A stretch of 64,000 bases of DNA, from contig NC_079498.1 in assembly GCF_030052815.1 (NCBI RefSeq), positions 99,964,041 to 100,028,040 of the forward strand, read 5' to 3'. Below are positions 57,501-64,000 of this stretch, piece after piece. How positions within the stretch are numbered: position 1 is the stretch's first letter; the number at the start of each line of letters is the position of its first letter. A program made the position numbers and the translations under genes. The notes below the pieces were generated by a model that was not told the DNA's origin, searched no databases, and was given only the letters and a program-made list of their open reading frames with translations. This DNA is from Hevea brasiliensis (lineage: Eukaryota > Streptophyta > Magnoliopsida > Malpighiales > Euphorbiaceae).

Positions 57501-60500
57501 ATGTATCAAATCCCTAAGGAAATTAATACAAGTAAGATTAATATCAAATGTTGACTTTGATTATTGACTGTGATATTAAGCTAAAGTTAACAGCAGCTAC
57601 ATTTGACTGGGAAAACGCGTTGTAGCAAAATTAAAGGCAGCGACATTCCATTAGAGTTCTCCACCAGTTATAGCAGCAAGCCCATATTAAGCAAAAGTTT
57701 CATCCAGAACCACATTCAATAATCAAAGCCCACAGCCAGCCCACTAACACAGATCAATCCCCAACAGTAAAATTAATATGATTATAAAACCCCTTAGTAA
57801 TGAAAAGGATCTAACTCCCTCTCCCATACCAACACAAGAAAACTTGAAAATATGGAAGAACAGAAATTTAGTAGAGTCCCCTGTGCTGCTGTCACCGCTG
57901 TTCGATGATCCAGCCGCGGTTGCTGCCAAGTTAGTCCTCCTCCTCCTCCTCTTCTTCTTCTTCTTCTTCTTCTTCTTCTTCTTCTTCTTCTCTGTGGTGC
58001 AGCTCTATTCTGTCTGTTGTGTTTTAACCTAAAGCTTTTTTTTTTTTCTTAAAAAAAATGCATGTCGGAGGTTGGAAATGCATTTCTGATTTTTGCAATT
58101 TAAGGAAACGGGCCCAAAATGTCTCCTTGCCATGTCTGGCCGTTTCCGCGCTGGAAACATTTCTGGAACAGGGAAACGTTGACCCTTGCTGTTTCCGTGC
58201 ATCACAGCCGAAAAAAAGGACCACCATAGAAATGTGGCAAATTCAATTGGACAAATTATGGTGAGAATTAAATCATCACTTTCATAGCAATGACTCCGGT
58301 AAACTAATTATAAAACTTTTACCTATATTCTTCGTAAAACGCAATGGCATAAAAGCAATGCAGCAGCCAAACACAAAAGGTTTATTTATCTCAAACCATA
58401 CATACCTCTCTTCAATCTCCAGTATTTTTGTTTTCCATATGTCCTGATTTTTCAAAAGATTCTCATTGAGCTACAAGCAAAAACAAGAAAAAGTGATAAT
58501 TAACAAATATATGGTCAATCCTAATATTTTGGAAAGGAAATATATCACAAATAATCATATAGAAACATACAGCTCAATTTATCCTCATACAAAACCTTGT
58601 AAATAACATTCTCGCTAAGCCACTACTTCACACCAGGGACTTACTTCATCAAGAAATTTCTTCTCTTTGAGACACCTATCCAGCTTAGCCTGCAACTTTT
58701 GCAACTTTTGTGCAACAGCCTTCTTAACTGCTTCTGAAATTTCCCTTTCAGTTTCTTCATTGACTTCTTGAAGCAAAGTCTCAAAATACTATCAAAAGAA
58801 CATATGCATTCATTCAGAGACACTGAACCTATATTCTATGTATAGTAGGATAGTATATATCTCTTATTTGTTTATGATAGACATTTTAGCACAGCCATAG
58901 GCAAAATGATGACCATGTCACAATGAAAATCAAGCTAAAGCTCAAAACCAGGCTCCACAACCAACTCATCCACTTGTGGAAAATTGAAGACAACACTTAC
59001 TAGTTTTTGGTTCTCAAGTTGGGTGGCTAGGAGCTCATTGTATTCATTAACAATCTGCAAGTAATTCCAAATGAGTTATTGCGAAGCAAAAGACAGAAAA
59101 ACAACAAAATTACACTAACTTTTGCCATGAAAGATAGAAAACATTACCGCTTCAACTTTGCCGTTCAAAAGAGCATCACTAACTCCAGACTTTAAACAAA
59201 CACAACTTGCACAACCATCATTACCATGCACACAATGGGAATTCAATTCAACTAATTTTCCATCAGTTTTTGATTGAATCAGTCGGTGCACATAATTGTC
59301 ACCAACATAATCCCAAACACGTTGTGTTTCCAGTTCAAGTGAATAGCAATGTTGTGTTTCTTTCCAATGTCTTGTGGCATGTCCTCCTTTGTAACTACAA
59401 CAGTAAGGAATAGCAGAGTTAAGAGGCATACGTTATTAGAAAGATTTTCTTACAAAAGAATTTGGACAGTGAGAAAGAACAAGCCAAATCATGAGAAAAA
59501 TTGAAATCATTACCTCCCACAGCCAACAAAACCACAGATAACACAGAGCCATAGATTATCTGAAGTTTGACATACAAAACATATTGATTTTTCAGGTTGT
59601 TGCTGGCAGTATCGGCAAACCTGAAAAGAAATATTGAAGAACTAATCAGCTGACTCCCAGGTACCTTGTCCATACAATTTTTTTGGAGCAGGCCTTAACA
59701 ATTCATAACAGGGTACATTGATGGCAAAAAGAAAACACTCCAAGCAATAACAACTGCAATGTTTGATCATTCCACCAAATAGAAAACTCATTTCTTAATA
59801 TAAAGAACTTTTAATTTGTAGTTTTCTTTTTTCTTTTTCCCCTTAAATAGGATGGTGTAAATACTTAACCAGGATGATAATGCTTGCTTACAAATAAAAC
59901 AGACATCATAAAACAAGGATTAGTAACAATTACAGAAGGTGCAGAACAAGGAGGTATGAAGACTTAACATTTAGGCAATTGGGATATTAAATGTGTCTTT
60001 AAAATTTGTTTGAGTGCCAGCAGATACTCCATTTTGTCAATAAAATATTTGGGAAACACACCCTCTGGCAATGACTATGCTATGCATCACAACATTTAAA
60101 AATGCAAAGCAACAATTTGCCAAATTAATTTTTGCCTAAAGTAGCTCAGAAGTTGTCACATAATTTATAACTCTCTTTCTCAAACTTTTATAACTAATTT
60201 TTTACTACTTCATGCTTTATTGGTCAACGGGAAAAGTAAACAGTAGAACAATCATCTGATTGAACCTTATGACTAAACAGTAAACACTTCAAATCTCAAA
60301 TAATCCCTACCTTGACATCTTCAACAAAAACACCACAAAAATAGAAAACTGATTCACTGAAACTTAAAAAGAACTATTCTCCTGAGAAAACTATAAACGG
60401 CATGATATATAACTGATTTATAAATTCAATCATCTTCAAGTTTAATATTATGGCCATCTACAATCCAAACAATCAATGAAACACCACTAAACCAACATTC

Positions 60501-63500
60501 AAGTTTAATATTATGACCATCTACAATCCAAATCAATGAATCACTAATAAACCAATACTTCAACAATAAAGAAATGCAGTAATATGTTATTCTTATTTCA
60601 ACACAAATCTAGTTTATTATTGCTTTCAGATATTAGCCGATTAATTTAGCATACTGGATATTCTAATATCTTGTAGTGTAGCCCTGTAGGCAGTAAAAAC
60701 AACTAATTTTCAGTTATTATGCAAAGCCCACAACACTGCAGCATCTTATGTCAGAGGAAAGCAAAGGTATAATTAAAATTTATAAGCAATTAAATCATTT
60801 TCATAGTATTGTACATTTAAATAATGCCTATAACATGAACAATAGCACAATCACATCGAACATGAAGAAAGTATAAAAAAATCATAATCACTTACTGGAC
60901 AAGAAGAATCTTCCCATTTTGAAATGCATGAGCAGTGAAAAGAATGATTACAGATAGTTGTGAGAATTCCACCCATGTCTTGGTCTAATTTCTCTGTAAC
61001 ATGAAGCAAAATATAAGAAATCATACAAAATACAGGATAACATTTGCATAGTATATGTGCTGCTCTCAAACAGCATGGCTGATAATAACTTCAGTAAAAG
61101 CTTTTTACTGTTCAACCATCTCTGTGATTTTCGCTACAGTTGTAGCAACCAAATGACGCAACCACTAATCATGCAATCATAACAGTGGGCATACAGTACA
61201 ATCAATGAAAAGAAGTTTTCCAGGGGTGACACAAAAGCAAAGAGAATGGAATAGACATATCAGATAAAGTAGAAATTAAGTTGCATAATGAGGAAAATAA
61301 GAAACAAGAGGAAAGCAAGCTTGGACAACATCTACTACAATTACAACTTCTAACAGGGGAGGTACAGAGCCCAAAGGGACAACTTATAGATCAAGTTTGA
61401 ATTGGTAGGGTTGAACCAAGTAAAAGCAACTTCAATAACAAAAAAGCATCCAGGGCATTTGAATTGCCCCTTGCAGTCTAGGCAAATGCCAGAGTTATTC
61501 ACTATGGATCATAGACAATGTAATAAGCGCTTAACCCACCTAAGACAAATAGGATGAAACTATGTCTTACTAAGACAAATAGGATGAAACTATGTCTTAC
61601 TACTTTATTTCATGACATATATGCCATCTACAATATAGTTCCAAGTCAATCAGAAATCAAATTCTCTAAAATAGATCTACTAGTATTTTGTTCTCAGATT
61701 TTCTCCTTTCTAACCTTCTTCATTATTATAACTGAGAAATTCTGAACTCAAGGGCCACAATTAAGTGTCTCAGTTCTAGCAAGTTAGATATAAAAGTTCT
61801 AACCAAAAGAAAAGATGCCAAGACCCTAGTGTTTGAAAAAAGAACTCCCCTCTTATTAATGTCTATCTGTTTTTCTAGCATTCACACGCTCTTATTCAAC
61901 ATGTTCTTAGATAAGATCAAAGATAGTCTTCCAATGATCTATTCACTTTTAATTCAAATAAATGATTCTCACAACAAATAATTACAAAAATCTTACTTGT
62001 ACAAAAAGAGAAGGGGCTGGGAAGGGGGAGATAATCAACAATTTTTGAAGCAAGAACTGAACATACCAAGACAAACAGGACATGAAGGCTGCTCAGTTGT
62101 GCTTGCCGGAGAAGGCTGAGTCTCGAGTGAACCACTATAACCAGTGAACTGTACATCAACTATAAAAAGCACGCGGCAAACATCTTCCTGTATAAATTTA
62201 AAGATCAAACAGGTATTTATAGTGGTAATTCAGAAATTATTCACCAGCTTATGACATTTCCTAGAACTTCTGGAAATTACTTTTATATTTCTTTCTAATC
62301 ATTAAGAATATTAAACTAAAAAAGAATGGCAGATACCTCCAAAGAATTAAATTGTCTACCATTAAAATGTTGATAGAATCTATCTGTAGAGTCCTGACTG
62401 TCAAATCTTATCAGGATGCTATATTGCTCCTCCATCCCATCATTCCTACCAAATAAAGTAACAAAATCAGTACTATCTAACATACATGCACAAACACACA
62501 CAACAAAATAAAAAAGAGGAGGGGGATGCCAGTGTCAAGAAACAATAAGTGGTTGCTTATGAAATTAACAACTGAATGAAAGCAAAGACTATTATAAGTT
62601 ATTCTTTGTTTGGACATCAAAATATCATCGTTCCACATTTCTTTGACTTTGAATGTATCTGCAATAAAACCAAGATCTAGATGCACCACTCATCAGAATT
62701 CATTCAAATTTCAAAGTTTAGTTTAATTGCACACCTTGGCAGACCAGCAAGATTACACAACGTAGAAGATCATTGGATGCAGGATCTATATGAGCAGCAC
62801 ACAGGTTTAATCATATATCTGATCAAGTCACACGCTTGGGTTAAATTATTAATTACTGCACTTTCTGAACATAGGAAGAATCTCAACATTGGATGGTGAA
62901 AATGAGAGCCTTGTAATTAGGCCATAACAGGATTATTAGGTATCTAATATATATTTTTATTATTGATGACCCTAGTTACATAAACATGTAAAATGAGCTT
63001 CTTCGTCTCTTTCTTGCCCTATGTTTCCTAGGATTAAAGCCAGTTTTTTTTACCTTCGCTCCCTCTTCCTTTTGTTTCCCTTGCCCATCATTTCTTCTTT
63101 CCTTCCAAAGCTTCCAATGTTGCTTTACACCTAGATAATACTCCAAAATCACTTATCCAATTTATGCACCCTACCCCATTTATAAAATCTACCAATTTGA
63201 CCTTCCTTACAAAAATTTTTCAAAGGACACCATTCTCTATCTAGGATCTCTTTACCTTCAACTGACCTGCATTTAGATTCCAAATTTCATACTTTAGTCT
63301 TACTTAAGTTAATGTCCCTTTAATGTCAGGATATTGCATCACAATTCCCCAACTTGAAATTGGCCCTTCTCTTAATTTCTCTACCAAAACTATATTATCA
63401 TTACCTATAGTTATTTCAGATATTTCTCCCAATTATGTCTGATGCCGCAAGACTCCAAGTAAAACTATAGCACTACTCACAATATTTTTACCTGACTATT

Positions 63501-63969
63501 CTCATCTCCAATATATGGTGAAGAAAAGAAGCGCAAAACTGGCAGAAATCTGCGTAAGTCATGTGATTTGGCACCCCAAGAACTGATAAAGAAGGTTTTC
63601 TTCCCACCTAACCAACATTATAGAGAAATAGTGAATTTTACCTCAGGTTTGTGATCTTAGCTTCAAATATGTTCTAAAAAATTTAATAATAAAAGGAGAA
63701 AGCCACAATTGGCCGCAGAGAGAGAGAGAGAGAGAGGGAGAGATTGAGGATACGGGAAGACCGGAAACCCCATCATTGGAGAAGAGGTGCATGACGCCTC
63801 GTGTCTCTTCGATCCTAGGGTTTCCAGATGAGAAAGGAAAGGCCTGCGTCATTGGAGACGATGAAGACGTGGAGGAGTCGCAATAATCTCCAGTGATCAT
63901 CGCTTCCGATTCCCGGAAATGATCCTTCGGCGTAGTTACAGAGACTACTGTGCTTGAGCTCGGAGACAT
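54555..63969 (-). CDS. BRIZ/BRAP2-like RING and ZnF-UBP ubiquitin ligase, 12 exons
   Basis: Exons: 63969-63754, 63607-63492, 62445-62337, 62187-62067, 60993-60896, 59620-59514, 59394-59148, 59054-59001, 58788-58645, 58470-58406, 54869-54815, 54716-54555. All have GT-AG introns with consistent phases and give 497 residues. Domains: a BRAP2-type RRM-like region (RFPFSS-like start, [26 protein letters not shown], [14 protein letters not shown]); a C3H2C3 RING ([34 protein letters not shown]); a ZnF-UBP domain ([47 protein letters not shown]); and a long C-terminal coiled coil ([19 protein letters not shown] to [14 protein letters not shown]). In Arabidopsis, BRIZ1 and BRIZ2 form an E3 ligase complex needed for seed germination. 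Intron 10 (3.5 kb) holds an RTE LINE. Oddities: the exon 6/7 junction codon gives Ser where the family has Arg (GCGRY), and the frame stays open to the window edge upstream of the chosen ATG, so the start may be further out. Confidence 0.92.
55551..57408 (-). mobile_element. 5'-truncated RTE-type LINE in intron 10 of the BRIZ-like gene
   Basis: An exact 18-bp target duplication AAATTAGTATATTCCCAT flanks it (55533-55550 and 57409-57426). The 3' end on the minus strand is the familiar plant RTE tail: a GGATTC...CCGACCC segment, then AAGCTTAGT and a (TTGAG)n run (plus-strand CTCAA repeats at about 55555-55580). The 5' end starts inside the endonuclease region, so reverse transcription stopped early. 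It has the same orientation as the host gene. Confidence 0.92.
55730..57381 (-). pseudogene. RTE LINE endonuclease and reverse transcriptase remnant
   Basis: Four frame pieces in order: endonuclease end (57381-57055: [30 protein letters not shown]), linker (56878-56531), RT start (56410-56135: RRNYF-like, [18 protein letters not shown]) and RT fingers/palm (55972-55730: [40 protein letters not shown]). Stops and shifts separate them and the catalytic YADD part is not in an open frame. Not functional. Confidence 0.9.
57937..57993. repeat. (CTC)n-(TTC)n microsatellite in intron 10
   Basis: About 5 CTC units followed by about 13 TTC units. The phenylalanine-rich frame here (57778-58032) is an artefact of the repeat. 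Confidence 0.95.
63718..63742. repeat. (AG)n microsatellite in intron 1
   Basis: An AG run starting 12 bases inside intron 1, close to the exon 1 donor site. Confidence 0.9.
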
Positions 63970-64000
63970 ATCGGTTAGATTCGATTAAAAACGAAAGATC

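Noticed and set aside
57744..57929. 61-codon minus-strand frame with a hydrophobic end, nested in intron 10
   Set aside because: Follows a trinucleotide repeat, lies in an intron of the same strand and resembles nothing; transcription evidence would be needed.
1..64000. tRNA, rRNA, miRNA hairpins, CRISPR arrays, bacterial-type defence operons
   Set aside because: None seen on either strand by eye; the inverted repeats present are explained by transposon ends. A tRNAscan or fold-based miRNA search could not be run.

Overview
The window is AT-rich nuclear DNA of a flowering plant. It has spliced genes with GT-AG introns, a coiled-coil NBS-LRR (CNL) resistance-gene cluster, plant-type Ty1/copia and Ty3/gypsy retrotransposons, an RTE-type LINE and several MITE-like elements. 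The gene content (a WIN1-like acetylornithine aminotransferase near an F-box/LRR gene, and a BRIZ-type RING/ZnF-UBP gene) says eudicot. I lean to a woody Malpighiales-like genome, but this is a weak guess from retroelement style only.

Layout. 1-7145: a decayed Ty3/gypsy element on the minus strand, with its two LTR copies at the ends and a foreign solo LTR nested in its RNase H region. 7146-17820: duplicated block A, holding a 3' CNL (LRR) fragment, an antisense F-box/LRR fragment, MITEs, and the 5' part of a CNL gene split by a 4.8-kb copia element that has 232-bp LTRs and a target-site duplication. 17820-23300: mostly intergenic DNA with MITE-like elements and a broken PGG-domain gene. 23310-25662 (-): an intact three-exon acetylornithine aminotransferase. 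27680-30995: a 3.3-kb solo LTR. 31320-36460: duplicated block B, paralogous to block A, leading into a nearly full-length but frameshifted CNL pseudogene (to 38455). 39129-41304: a compact non-autonomous LTR element with a 398-codon open frame and an exact 5-bp target duplication. 41713-43116 (-): an intact single-exon F-box/LRR gene. 44619-46014: an element with long inverted repeats (MULE-like). 46070-49728 (-): a flotillin pseudogene split by a 1.4-kb copia-type solo LTR. 51840-53870: a tandem array of about 360-bp units containing a 500-bp hAT-like MITE. 54555-63969 (-): a 12-exon BRIZ/BRAP2-like E3 ligase gene with a 5'-truncated RTE LINE in its largest intron.

Three genes look intact: the aminotransferase (plastid arginine synthesis), the F-box/LRR protein (substrate receptor of an SCF ligase) and the BRIZ-like ligase. 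The CNL copies, flotillin and PGG gene look like pseudogenes. The main story is local duplication of a CNL plus antisense F-box/LRR pair. Copies A and B share the same internal deletions, so they descend from one already broken block, and later insertions (copia in A, the non-autonomous LTR element in the intact pair) can be dated relative to that duplication. No tRNA, rRNA, CRISPR array or bacterial-type operon was seen.
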